Of a stretch of DNA of 43,026 bases, positions 1-7,134 are shown piece by piece (the first letter of the stretch is position 1; every line of letters starts with the position of its first letter). The notes beneath the pieces are model-generated. The model ran no database searches. It saw nothing but the letters and a program-made list of their open reading frames with translations, and was not told the origin of the DNA. The translations under genes were made by a program, and so were the position numbers. The stretch comes from SIG299 sp964544055 (GTDB lineage Bacteria > Bacillota > Clostridia > Lachnospirales > Lachnospiraceae): the NCBI GenBank assembly GCA_964544055.1, contig CAZJAA010000028.1, forward strand, positions 1 to 43,026, given 5' to 3'.

Positions 1-1451
1 TGCTTGCAGATGCTGAAAAAGGTTTATTCGACATGGTTGTGGTAAAGGATATTTCACGTTTTGCAAGAAATACCGTTGATTTATTGCAGAGTGTGCGCAA
101 GCTGAAAGCACTTGGTATCGAGACGCAGTTCCTTACTGCCAACATGACCAGTATGGGTAACTCGGAATTTGTATTAACCATCTTCGGCGCATTGGCACAG
201 GAAGAAAGTGCGAACACTTCTAAGCGTATTAAATTCGGTAAGAAAGTGAATGCGGAGAAAGGTCGTGTGCCTAACATTGTTTATGGATACGACAAGACCA
301 TAGGCGACTATTTCAATTTATCTATCAATGAGGAGGAGGCCAAGGTAATCCGTCAGATGTTTACTTGGTATACCGAGGAAGGTTATGGCGGTGCTAAGAT
401 TTCCAATATGCTCAATGAATGTGGCGTAAAAACCAAGCGAGGAAATAATTGGAGTCAAAATTCGGTATGTCGTATTCTGACCAATGAGATATACACCGGA
501 AAGATTATTAACGGCAAGGAAGAGGTTGCTGATTTCCTGACCGGGCAGAGAAAAGAAAAGGATGAATCGGAATGGTTGGTAACGATTCGTCCGGAACTTC
601 GCATTATTGATGATGAAACCTTTGACAGAGCACAGGAGATTTTAAAAGGTCGTCATGATTCTTTCAAACTGACTCATGAGCGTCAGAGCAACAAGTATTT
701 ATTTTCAACATTGATTAAATGCAAGGATTGTGGTTGGTCTTTCCGCAGAACCGTTCGTCAGTATAAGAACACCTATGTGCGTTGGGTCTGCTCCGGTCAC
801 AATGGTCGTGGTGCAGATAGCTGTCCGAATGCGATTACAGTAGATGAAGAAGAATTAATTCAGGTATTGCAGGAGTACTTCCAGGATGTGCTTAGCAAAA
901 AGAAAAAAGTAATTGATCATGTAATCAGGGAATTCCAACGTGTTTATAAAGCAAAAGATGAAAATGTGGAATATGAGAAGGAGTTGAATGCGGAGTTAAA
1001 TCGACTTCGTAAGTCTCGTGAGAAATATATGGATATGTACACCGATGATTTGATTTCCAGAGAGGAACTGAATGAGAAAATCGGTGGCATGAGAAAAGAA
1101 ATTGATAGATTGGGAAATGAACTGAAAATGGTATCTTATCATCTGACAAAGGGAGAGCTGCTCGAATCGATTCTCAACAGTACCTTTAAAGAGATGGAAG
1201 ATATTACAGATGTTCATGAAATGACTAATACACAGTTAAAACGTCTTATCAATAAAATCGAAGTGGACAAGGATGGTAACGTAGATATTTATCTGCGTCT
1301 TATTGGTGATTTGGGCTTAGATGAAACTGTCTTGATTGATGGATACGAAAATATAGAGGAAAACAAAGGCGACCATCAAGAAGAACAGACTAAAACAAGC
1401 AAGAAAACAACCCCAACCAAAACCATTCCAAATACCCACAACCACACATAA
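1..1451 (+). CDS. Large serine recombinase, 5' end outside window
   Basis: This is a site-specific DNA recombinase of the large serine family, the enzyme class that integrates and excises conjugative elements and phages. The reading frame is open from the first bases, so the N-terminus with the catalytic serine is missing. What remains begins in the resolvase domain: the arginine motif SRFARN is visible, followed by the helix containing AQEESANTSKRI. The 'recombinase' domain follows (about residues 85-200 counted from the Met at 33). Then comes a zinc-ribbon with CKDC (from residue 230) and a later Cys pair (VCSG, SCPN), and a long Lys/Glu coiled coil (about 290-370). This order is the usual one. 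Such genes usually sit at the end of an integrated element, which fits the mobile-gene debris downstream. The last 30 residues are low complexity (QEEQTKTSKKTTPTKT), and a more protein-like reading continues in another frame (see 1357-1596). Confidence 0.93.
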   Translation, partial: LADAEKGLFDMVVVKDISRFARNTVDLLQSVRKLKALGIETQFLTANMTSMGNSEFVLTIFGALAQEESANTSKRIKFGKKVNAEKGRVPNIVYGYDKTIGDYFNLSINEEEAKVIRQMFTWYTEEGYGGAKISNMLNECGVKTKRGNNWSQNSVCRILTNEIYTGKIINGKEEVADFLTGQRKEKDESEWLVTIRPELRIIDDETFDRAQEILKGRHDSFKLTHERQSNKYLFSTLIKCKDCGWSFRRTVRQYKNTYVRWVCSGHNGRGADSCPNAITVDEEELIQVLQEYFQDVLSKKKKVIDHVIREFQRVYKAKDENVEYEKELNAELNRLRKSREKYMDMYTDDLISREELNEKIGGMRKEIDRLGNELKMVSYHLTKGELLESILNSTFKEMEDITDVHEMTNTQLKRLINKIEVDKDGNVDIYLRLIGDLGLDETVLIDGYENIEENKGDHQEEQTKTSKKTTPTKTIPNTHNHT

Positions 1452-1596
1452 AGACGTCGCAGAACGTTTGCTGAAAATCAATCCCTCTCTGGCAGAGGAA
1501 GCCAGAAAAGTGCTGGATGTGAACAAGCAGGAGCGTCATCTGCGCGGAGGTATGGCAACGAAAGAAAAATACTTGCATATGTATTATGATAACTAG
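1357..1596 (+). pseudogene. Out-of-frame continuation of the recombinase or orphan C-terminal fragment
   Basis: In frame 1, overlapping the recombinase tail by about 95 bases, an open stretch of 79 codons has no ATG until its last 14 codons. It reads as a credible protein C-terminus: THKDVAERLLKINPSLAEE, then ERHLRGGMATKEKYL and MYYDN before a TAG. The HLRGG-x-ATK-x-KY pattern looks conserved rather than random, but I cannot name the family. It could be the true C-terminus of the recombinase reached by a +1 frame change (mutation or programmed), or the remnant of a second gene. No ribosome binding site precedes a plausible start. Confidence 0.45.
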
Positions 1597-1645
1597 CCCT
1601 TCCTTTTCAAAATATAGGAAAAAGGGCGAAGAAGATTTTCAAAAA

Positions 1646-1698
1646 AGAAGCGACCGAAAAAGGCTATTCTGTATAGCTTTTTTAGTCGCTTCTTTTGC
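1646..1698 (+). terminator. Hairpin with T-rich 3' flank, probable terminator
   Basis: AGAAGCGAC (1646-1654) pairs with GTCGCTTCT (1685-1693). The inner arms (an A-run plus GGCTAT against ATAGC plus a T-run) extend the stem with one imperfection. A T-rich stretch follows. It lies 50 bases after the stop of the frame-1 extension and probably ends transcription of the recombinase unit. Confidence 0.6.
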
Positions 1699-2063
1699 CG
1701 TCTTTTTTATTGGTTGGGACTGAAAAATCGTTGAAAAATCAAGGAAATGGCTGTATAGCCATTCTTAAAAACAACAAGATTTATCTATACAGAATTGGCA
1801 AAAAACGACGAAGTTGTTTTGAAAATAGGGCACGCCTAATTTTTGAAAAGTTGGGTTGCCCTTGCATATAGTGTCTTTTCCGCGACTGAAAATTGGGAAA
1901 ATCCACTATCAGTCCCGAAAGCTTGATTTTCTGCGGTTTTGAAGGTCTTAAAAAGCCCCTTTTTGAAGTCCCCATTTCAGAAAAGGGGAGCCCCATCCTT
2001 TGTGCCTGTGTTGATGCGTTCACTGGGCTTTTGATGGGGTATAGCCTTGGCTGGGAAGGTGGT
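1699..2063. other. Gene-poor stretch with first copy of a 34-bp repeat
   Basis: I see no convincing gene here. The stretch holds the repeat at 1817-1850, which recurs at 5739, and several short inverted repeats. Open frames have no ribosome binding site and low-complexity products. The lack of genes, next to a recombinase end, suits a non-coding end of a mobile element. Confidence 0.5.
1817..1869 (+). repeat. 34-bp repeat plus hairpin arm, copy 1
   Basis: A 34-base block starting TTTTGAAAATAGGGCACGCC is identical to 5739-5772. After six diverged bases both copies resume with TGCCCTTGCATAT. The internal AGGGCA and TGCCCT arms can form a hairpin in both copies. The copies are in the same orientation and bracket about 3.9 kb containing a ribbon-helix-helix gene, two lipoprotein genes and gene fragments. 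Confidence 0.8.
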
Positions 2064-2204
2064 ATGTATTCGGTACGGAATATGCTACTCGATGGCAGAT
2101 ACACACACCGAGACACATTTCATATCCGTGTAACCCGTGCGCAGTCAGAAAATCGAGAAAGCTATTATGCAATAGTGTTGAATGAAGATAAGACAGAAAA
2201 GTAG
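2064..2204 (+). CDS. Small ORF of unknown function (46 aa)
   Basis: Starting at the ATG at 2064, which follows an AAGGTG sequence closely, the product ends with DTFHIRVTRAQSENRESYYA and a charged tail. Its composition is protein-like, unlike the frame upstream of it. I do not recognise a family, and the spacing to the possible ribosome binding site is too short to be ideal. It may be the surviving 3' end of a mobile-element gene. It stands alone, on the same strand as the recombinase. Confidence 0.3.
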   Translation: MYSVRNMLLDGRYTHRDTFHIRVTRAQSENRESYYAIVLNEDKTEK

Positions 2205-2456
2205 ATGCGCAAGTGTCTATTTTTTTGACAGCTAAAGGCGGTGGCAGTTAATCAATGTTGTAACATTCGCACCAAAGGCTTTATAAGCCTTTACCAGTAT
2301 CACTGCCCCGATGAAACGGGGCGGAGATTTTGTGCGTGTCGTGTCAGATGCGCTAAGAAATCAGTGGGGTTAAACATACAGGCGCATGGTGCATAAAATG
2401 CCCGCGCCAAAGTAGAAATTGCACCATTGAACCATAAATATATATTGCGGAAAATA
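2205..2456. other. Non-coding stretch with two short hairpins
   Basis: No gene is visible. Two clear hairpins occur: AAAGGCTTTATAAGCCTTT (about 2273-2291) and GCCCCG-ATGAAA-CGGGGC (about 2306-2323). Neither is followed by a T-run, so they do not look like simple terminators. The function is unknown; a structured end or transfer origin of a mobile element is possible but unsupported. Confidence 0.4.
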
Positions 2457-2460
2457 ATAA

Positions 2461-2512
2461 AATCCAAAGCGTAAAGAAGTCCGTTTAACTTCTATATGCC
2501 TTGGATTTTTTA
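2461..2512. terminator. Bidirectional terminator after the ribbon-helix-helix gene
   Basis: AATCCAA (2461-2467) pairs with TTGGATT (2501-2507), and inner arms AGAAGT (2475-2480) and ACTTCT (2488-2493) pair as well. A T-run follows on the plus strand and an A/T-rich run on the minus strand. It lies directly beyond the stop codon of the minus-strand gene at 2513. Confidence 0.75.
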
Positions 2513-2698
2513 CTATTGATCGGTAGGTTCATTATTAAGCGGCTTTAGATGCTTTAAGGCAAATTCGCAGCTTTGAACAACCAATTCATTCATAGATATA
2601 TCATTTTCACTGGCGGTAATCGCCAACTGTTCAGCTAGTTCAACAGGTAAACGAAATGTTTTATTTGTGTACTGTTGTTTCTTGATTTCAAATTCCAT
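2513..2698 (-). CDS. Ribbon-helix-helix (Arc-type) small DNA-binding protein
   Basis: The product is 61 residues. The strand segment NKTFRLPVELAEQLAITASE followed by a turn and MNELVVQSCEFAL matches the Arc/MetJ/HicB-type ribbon-helix-helix fold: a beta strand with alternating residues, then two helices, the second beginning SMNELV. Such proteins dimerise and bind operator DNA, often repressing their own promoter or a divergent one. I chose the second ATG (2698) because AGGAG lies at good distance from it; an in-frame ATG nine bases upstream sits too close. The gene is divergent from the lipoprotein at 2912. The roughly 210-base spacer carries repeated ACACACTTATT sequences that could be operators. 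No toxin partner is visible next to it. Confidence 0.75.
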   Translation of the reverse strand: MEFEIKKQQYTNKTFRLPVELAEQLAITASENDISMNELVVQSCEFALKHLKPLNNEPTDQ

Positions 2699-2756
2699 AC
2701 ATATCATCTCCTATGTGTTTATTTTACTGTTAAATTTCAACAAAATAAATACAGGC

Positions 2757-2815
2757 AAAACACACTTATTGCAAACACTTACACAACACACTTATTAGAA
2801 TGAGTGCAAAAAGTG
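2757..2815. promoter_or_regulatory. Repeated motif in the divergent intergenic region, possible operator
   Basis: ACACACTTATT occurs twice in direct orientation (starting near 2760 and 2787). GCAAACACTT is followed about 40 bases later by the near-complement AAGTGCTTGA, which overlaps the -35 box of the lipoprotein promoter. Repeated short elements of this kind are what ribbon-helix-helix dimers usually bind. The link to the 2513-2698 protein is inference. Confidence 0.4.
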
Positions 2816-2816
2816 C

Positions 2817-2845
2817 TTGATAAAAATGTGTGCATCGAGTATAAT
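2817..2845 (+). promoter_or_regulatory. Sigma-A type promoter for the lipoprotein gene
   Basis: TTGATA (2817-2822), a 17-base spacer and a perfect TATAAT (2840-2845). It lies 66 bases before the start codon. Confidence 0.8.
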
Positions 2846-2911
2846 AGATACAAATTAGGCAAATGTGGCTAAAGAAGATTTAGTATCAAGAACAACACTG
2901 AGGAGGTTTTT

Positions 2912-4336
2912 ATGAAAGACAGAAGAAAAGGGATTTTAGCAATATTTATGGTTATTTTGGTGCTGATGCTGGCGGCATGCGGAAGTAAGCAAGAAGAAAG
3001 TGATACTCCGACCAATAAGCCGACTGCAACAGAAACACCAACGCCGACGGAAACGCCTACGCCGACACCGACAGATGAACCAACGCTGACACCTGAGGAA
3101 ACAGAAGAACCAACGCCAGAAGTGACAGAAGAACCATCATCTGTACTAGAACCAACAGAGGAGCCGACTGTAACAGAAACGCCTACGTCAGAACCTACAC
3201 CTACGAAGAAGCCAACACCGACGGAAACACCGACACCTACACCAACACCTGAGCCAACGCCAACACCTACACCAGAACCTACGCCAGAGCCAACACCAAC
3301 TCCAACTCCAGAACCAACTCCGACAGAAGTACCGATTGTACAAACGGTTGGAAGTGTTGACAATGCAGAATATGAAAAGGCAGTAAAGGCATTTGAAGGC
3401 ATTGTGAAAAAAATGCGTGCGGATGGTTTGGTTAAGTCAAGTGATGTGTGCGTTACTATGGATAACACCAGTATAAAAGTTGATATTACTTTTGATAACT
3501 CGGATATTGATTTAACACTCCAAAAGGATAATAGTACGAATGTTTATACATTGACGTTTGATTATAATTTTATTTGGCTGGAAGGTTTCGGGCCTACAGT
3601 GAATGGAAAAGACCCAGCTTTATATAATAAGGATTTACTTATAGCTGTTCTTAGTATGGTATCAGATGAACCACAAGCATTATTTAATAGAATAGATTTA
3701 GATTGTTTTTCTCCAGCATCATTAAGTCAGACGGAATGGACAGAAATAGGAGATTGTTTTATTAAGAGTGGCGGTATGGTGGTTGATGAATATATTTCTT
3801 ATAACATAACCAAAGAAGCAAAAGATACAAGGGATGCTTCGTGGGTATTGACTGGAACGACAAGTAGCGGTGCTACTGTGGAATGTGTAATTGAATATGA
3901 TTCATCTTTAGTATCATACGAACTAAGAGATAATAGCGATATGAATTGGGCAATAAATGGATATGAATTGCCAAGCGGTATGGTAACCTATGTGTCCGCA
4001 GTTGATGAAACAAAAAGGGGGCCGTATTGCCATCCTATAATGAAGACAGGTTGTACATCTTATGAGAATTATAAACAAAATTGGCTTGATAAGTATATAG
4101 CGCAAGGCGATGCAAACGCAAGTATCACGGAGTATGACAGCCATACAGTCAATGGATATACATATTACTGGTTTAAAGGTTCTTATAAGACGGAAACGGA
4201 AATCGGAGACCCAGGTATTGTTTATGTACAGATTGGCGAAAATGAATACATTGAATTGTACAATGTAATGTTTGAAGGACGTTTTGAAGATTTTATCAAT
4301 GGTTCATTTTACATCAAAGAAGTAAAGATTAAATAG
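2912..4336 (+). CDS. Surface lipoprotein with Thr/Pro-rich stalk and unknown C-terminal domain
   Basis: A 474-residue predicted lipoprotein. A basic N-terminus and hydrophobic helix run into the lipobox LAAC, with C23 as the lipidated residue. Residues about 30-145 are a Thr/Pro/Glu stalk of repeated TPTPTE and EPTPTP units, as used to hold domains away from the membrane. The remaining 330 residues look globular, rich in Asp, Asn and aromatic residues, and I cannot assign them to a family. The ribosome binding site GAGGAGG lies seven bases upstream. A strong promoter precedes the gene and a perfect hairpin terminator follows, so it forms its own transcript. It sits in the accessory segment bracketed by 34-bp repeats and resembles 4770-5228 in its stalk. 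An extracellular binding or sensing role is a guess. Confidence 0.85.
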   Translation: MKDRRKGILAIFMVILVLMLAACGSKQEESDTPTNKPTATETPTPTETPTPTPTDEPTLTPEETEEPTPEVTEEPSSVLEPTEEPTVTETPTSEPTPTKKPTPTETPTPTPTPEPTPTPTPEPTPEPTPTPTPEPTPTEVPIVQTVGSVDNAEYEKAVKAFEGIVKKMRADGLVKSSDVCVTMDNTSIKVDITFDNSDIDLTLQKDNSTNVYTLTFDYNFIWLEGFGPTVNGKDPALYNKDLLIAVLSMVSDEPQALFNRIDLDCFSPASLSQTEWTEIGDCFIKSGGMVVDEYISYNITKEAKDTRDASWVLTGTTSSGATVECVIEYDSSLVSYELRDNSDMNWAINGYELPSGMVTYVSAVDETKRGPYCHPIMKTGCTSYENYKQNWLDKYIAQGDANASITEYDSHTVNGYTYYWFKGSYKTETEIGDPGIVYVQIGENEYIELYNVMFEGRFEDFINGSFYIKEVKIK

Positions 4337-4370
4337 TTTCCCTAAACAAATAAGTAATCTGCAATCAGGA

Positions 4371-4409
4371 ATTCTACTGAAATACTTTGTATTTCAGTAG
4401 AATTTTCTT
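4371..4409 (+). terminator. Perfect 15-bp hairpin terminator
   Basis: ATTCTACTGAAATAC (4371-4385) pairs perfectly with 4389-4403 around a three-base loop, followed by a T-rich run. It ends the lipoprotein transcript. Confidence 0.9.
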
Positions 4410-4412
4410 GTT

Positions 4413-4769
4413 AAATTTTGTTTTCATTTTTATATCCATTCCTTTCGCTTCGCTCAGGTACAAAACGTTATGAAAATGTTTCCCTGAGCCTATGTTTTCT
4501 TTATATGAAGTGCTATACTAATCAAGTCAGCAACTGCATAACCTTAACATTTCAAAATATTCAATTTTTAAAGCAGCCACCGCAAGATGGCTTATTTGTG
4601 ATGCGATTAAGGTAAAGGATACCCTCTACTTCTCATTTTCAATCTTTCATTTCCATTCTAAAAAAATATAATTTATTTCCTTTGTTATTAGTATGATTAT
4701 TGATTTATTATTTTGAAGTAAAAAAAGATAGTTGAAATTAACCAATAATTTTTATATTTATATTTTTTG
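4413..4769. other. AT-rich intergenic stretch, no gene seen
   Basis: An open frame at 4418-4615 on the plus strand has no ribosome binding site and an unlikely composition. The remainder is AT-rich and full of stop codons. It separates the convergent lipoprotein genes. Confidence 0.6.
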
Positions 4770-5228
4770 TTACTTCGTAGCGGAAAGTTCAGTATAAGTA
4801 TATTCTAATTTACTTCCTTTCGCTGTTCGTGTATCGGTTGAACCACAAGTGCAAGTAGCAGTTTCTGTTCCATCTGCTGTATAAATAGCGTCGCCATTGG
4901 ATTTATATTCACTATACTGATGACCAGTAGCAGGTATTTCTTCTGTATAAGCATCGCTACAATCACAAGCAAAAGTTTTTTCACCAGTTTCCGTACAAGT
5001 AGCTTCTTTTGAGATAGCTTCCGTGTAGGAATGTGTATGTGGTTCTGGTGTCGGTGTTGGTGTTGGTGTCGGCGTTTCTGTAGGACTTGGCGTTGGTGTA
5101 TCGCTAGGTGTCGTGTTGATTTCGGATGACTGGCTAAGAGGAGTATCGTTATTATTTGAAGAACTGCATCCAGCCAGAAGTGAAAGTGAAAGTGTACCAG
5201 CAAGGAATAAAATCAAGATTTTTTTCAT
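4770..5228 (-). CDS. Lipoprotein with Thr/Pro stalk and Cys-rich repeat-like domain
   Basis: A 152-residue predicted lipoprotein with lipobox LLAGC (C21). A Ser/Asn linker and a short TPTPTP stalk (about residues 40-62) lead to a domain starting HTHSYTEAISKEATCTETG. This domain matches a common Firmicutes surface-protein motif: an H-x-Y strand, ATCTxxG, a Cys pair (CDCS), then IPATGH. A second partial unit ending in TATCTCGSTDTRT follows. Such units normally occur in long surface proteins; here the protein ends after about one and a half, which may indicate truncation. AGGAAG upstream serves as ribosome binding site. It shares stalk architecture with 2912-4336 and lies in the same accessory segment, on the opposite strand. 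Confidence 0.8.
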   Translation of the reverse strand: MKKILILFLAGTLSLSLLAGCSSSNNNDTPLSQSSEINTTPSDTPTPSPTETPTPTPTPTPEPHTHSYTEAISKEATCTETGEKTFACDCSDAYTEEIPATGHQYSEYKSNGDAIYTADGTETATCTCGSTDTRTAKGSKLEYTYTELSATK

Positions 5229-5370
5229 ACGTGTTTATCTTCCTTTCATCGTTGTTGCGAGAGTGCGGTATTATTTCGTACTTTACCCCAGACTGCCAAG
5301 GTATTAGCAGCCAGCCCCCTTATACAAAAAAAGGTGGCTTTGCGTTCATATCTAAGTATTGATAAGTATA

Positions 5371-5560
5371 TCATAAAGCAAGATAGTATTTGGTGTACCA
5401 GATTTGCTCTGGGCTTTCCGTACCATCGGGATTTTTCTTCATAACAATATTTCCGTCAGCATCCTTTTTGTCGATGGCACTCATAAAGAATACTGGTTGT
5501 TTGTGACTGCCTTTTTTGATTTTAACCTTTTCTGCTTCTTCTAAGGCAAGAAGCCCCTTT
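5371..5560 (-). pseudogene. Fragment resembling an ArdC-type N-terminal domain
   Basis: The minus-strand reading includes KVKIKKGSHKQPVFFMSAID and ends PEQIWYTKYYLAL before a stop. The pattern 'KKG-x-K-x-PVFF-x' is typical of the ArdC-like ssDNA-binding domain (DUF1738) of mobile elements. The fragment has no proper start and lacks the rest of such a protein, so it is a remnant. The identification is from motif memory only. It abuts another gene fragment (5567-5719) in a different frame. Confidence 0.45.
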
Positions 5561-5566
5561 GTTAAT

Positions 5567-5719
5567 CTGCAAGTAGAATGCAAGCATTAAATCATCATTG
5601 ATATTGATAACTGGATAATCGCCAATCATTCCAGCGTTTTTCTGTCGGTTAATAACCTTAAAACAGATAAGGTCTTTGATTGCATTGAAATCACATAATC
5701 GGTTAAAATCCATAGATGA
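5567..5719 (-). pseudogene. Fragment of a mobile-element protein, possibly DUF5688-like
   Basis: The minus strand encodes MDFNRLCDFNAIKDLICFKV, then INRQKN, IGDYPVININDDLMLAFYL. The order 'I-K-D-x-I-C-F-K-x-I-N-x-x-K-N ... D-x-P ... D-L-x-x-x-F-Y' resembles the core of DUF5688-type proteins common in Clostridia conjugative elements. It has neither start nor end. Twenty bases upstream on this strand lies the 34-bp repeat, suggesting that the repeat marks a recombination junction. Family assignment is tentative. Confidence 0.4.
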
Positions 5720-5738
5720 TAGCGTTGCGATTTTCCGA

Positions 5739-5791
5739 TTTTGAAAATAGGGCACGCCTAATTTTTGAAAAGGAAATTTGCCCTTGCATAT
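5739..5791 (+). repeat. 34-bp repeat plus hairpin arm, copy 2
   Basis: Bases 5739-5772 are identical to 1817-1850. The following TGCCCTTGCATAT at 5779-5791 also matches copy 1 after six diverged bases. The orientation is the same. It lies at the right end of the gene-fragment region. Confidence 0.8.
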
Positions 5792-5820
5792 GGTATGCAA
5801 ATGATGATATACTGAAAAAA

Positions 5821-5860
5821 GGGCGGAGCGAAAAGCGTTTGCTTTGAGACTCCGCTTTTG
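5821..5860. terminator. Hairpin with T-runs on both strands
   Basis: GCGGAG (5823-5828) pairs with CTCCGC (5850-5855), with partly paired inner arms. TTTT follows on the plus strand and AAAAAA precedes it, so it could work in both directions. It marks the border between the accessory segment and the next gene. Confidence 0.6.
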
Positions 5861-5909
5861 GTTTATACAGGGATGTAAAAAATATAAAATATTCAGGAAT
5901 GGTAGAAAT

Positions 5910-6929
5910 ATGAAGCTGCTGAACGATAAAAGACGCTGGAAAAGAATTTGCAGCAAATCGTTAAAAATTGCTGTAGGAAGTGGGCTTGCCATTATTTTGG
6001 CGAATTTTCTGGGGTTGAAATATAACATTTTTGCCGGAACAATTACCCTGCTTACAATATTGACAACAAAATGGGAGACGATTCGCTTGTCTGTGTGCCG
6101 AATCATTACCTTTTTGTTTTCTGTGGGTGTCTGCTTTTTGGTATTTAATCATCTGGGAGACGGCTGGCTGGAATATGGCGTATTTATTCTGATTCTGGTA
6201 TTTTTCTGTGAGGTCATGGGATGGGGTGCAACCATTTCCGTTAACGCAGTGATTGGTGCACATTTTTTTACCGAAGCAGATTTTAGCTGGGAATTTATTG
6301 TGAATGAGTTTGCCCTGTTGTTGATTGGTATTACGTTGGCAGTTCTTCTGAGCCTTTACAGCAACAACCGCGGCACGCAGAAAAAAGTGCGAAAAGATAT
6401 GCAGTATGTAGAAGAGCATTTGCAGGAAATTTTATTGCACATGGCGGCATATCTGCGTAAAGATGTGTTAAAACAGAACGTCTGGGATGATATCAATGCT
6501 TTGGAAGCAAAAATAAAGGAATATATAGAGGATGCTTACGAGTATAACAACAATTCCTTTTCGTCCCATCCGGAGTATTACATTGCTTATTTTGAAATGC
6601 GCCTGTTGCAGATTGACGAGCTACACAGCCTGCATTATGAGATGGAAAAAATGCAATCCATGCCGGCTCAGGCAGAAATTGTAGCCGAATTTATGGAATT
6701 TGTGACAGAAAGCGTTGGCAGAATGAACGCTCTGGATATTCAGTTGGAGCGTCTTTATGCGATTCTGGAGCATATGAAAACGCAAGAACTTCCAAAATCA
6801 AGGGAAGAGTTTGAAAACCGTGCGATTTTGTACCATGTCCTTATGGATTTGGAAGATTTTCTGTTGATAAAAAAACGTTTTGTGGATGAGCTTGATGAGA
6901 AACACCGAAACGAAACTTTTATCAAATAA
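5910..6929 (+). CDS. FUSC/aromatic acid exporter-like membrane protein
   Basis: The 339-residue product has about six hydrophobic segments in its first 165 residues, including SLKIAVGSGLAIILANFLGL near the N-terminus, and then a long charged helical cytoplasmic region (about 170-339). This layout matches the aromatic acid exporter family with its C-terminal domain (ArAE_1 / DUF939), a branch of the FUSC group. Some members are thought to export aromatic or related compounds; the substrate here is unknown. I chose the ATG at 5910 because AGGAATGG lies at suitable distance; a longer in-frame start at 5844 falls inside the terminator hairpin. It stands alone between the accessory region and the rnf operon. 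Confidence 0.75.
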   Translation: MKLLNDKRRWKRICSKSLKIAVGSGLAIILANFLGLKYNIFAGTITLLTILTTKWETIRLSVCRIITFLFSVGVCFLVFNHLGDGWLEYGVFILILVFFCEVMGWGATISVNAVIGAHFFTEADFSWEFIVNEFALLLIGITLAVLLSLYSNNRGTQKKVRKDMQYVEEHLQEILLHMAAYLRKDVLKQNVWDDINALEAKIKEYIEDAYEYNNNSFSSHPEYYIAYFEMRLLQIDELHSLHYEMEKMQSMPAQAEIVAEFMEFVTESVGRMNALDIQLERLYAILEHMKTQELPKSREEFENRAILYHVLMDLEDFLLIKKRFVDELDEKHRNETFIK

Positions 6930-6950
6930 AACAAAAAGCGTCAAAATTAC

Positions 6951-6979
6951 TTTCATAAAGTGTATTTTTGTGCTAGAAT
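6951..6979 (+). promoter_or_regulatory. Candidate promoter of the rnf operon
   Basis: TTTCAT (6951-6956), a 17-base spacer and TAGAAT (6974-6979). It leaves an untranslated leader of about 150 bases before rnfC that contains small hairpins such as GCAG-AAAGAA-CTGC. Confidence 0.5.
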
Positions 6980-7134
6980 GGTTATTGAGAAAAAATGACT
7001 GTTAAGAAAACTCAAGTTAGAAGATTATTTTCACAAAAGATATTTTGAGCAGAAAGAACTGCTTTTTCAGAAAACTGCTTCAAAAATTTTATAAGGGATT
7101 TTTGAACAAAACAATAGAGAAAGAAGGTAAAACA

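Noticed and set aside
3030..3335. Short-period DNA repeats resembling a CRISPR or satellite
   Set aside because: Periodicity follows ACACCTACACCAACA-type codons for Thr and Pro; there are no spacers of constant length, so it is a protein stalk.
2869..3468. Minus-strand open frame with Val/Gly/Ser repeats
   Set aside because: It is the complement of the Thr/Pro stalk of the lipoprotein; its regular VGVGS pattern merely mirrors the TPTPTE codons.
4418..4615. Plus-strand ORF after the lipoprotein
   Set aside because: No ribosome binding site, follows a terminator immediately, and has an unlikely composition.
5522..6106. 194-codon minus-strand frame
   Set aside because: Only its last 51 codons before the junction look like protein (reported as a fragment); the first two thirds are antisense to the FUSC-like gene and cross a terminator.
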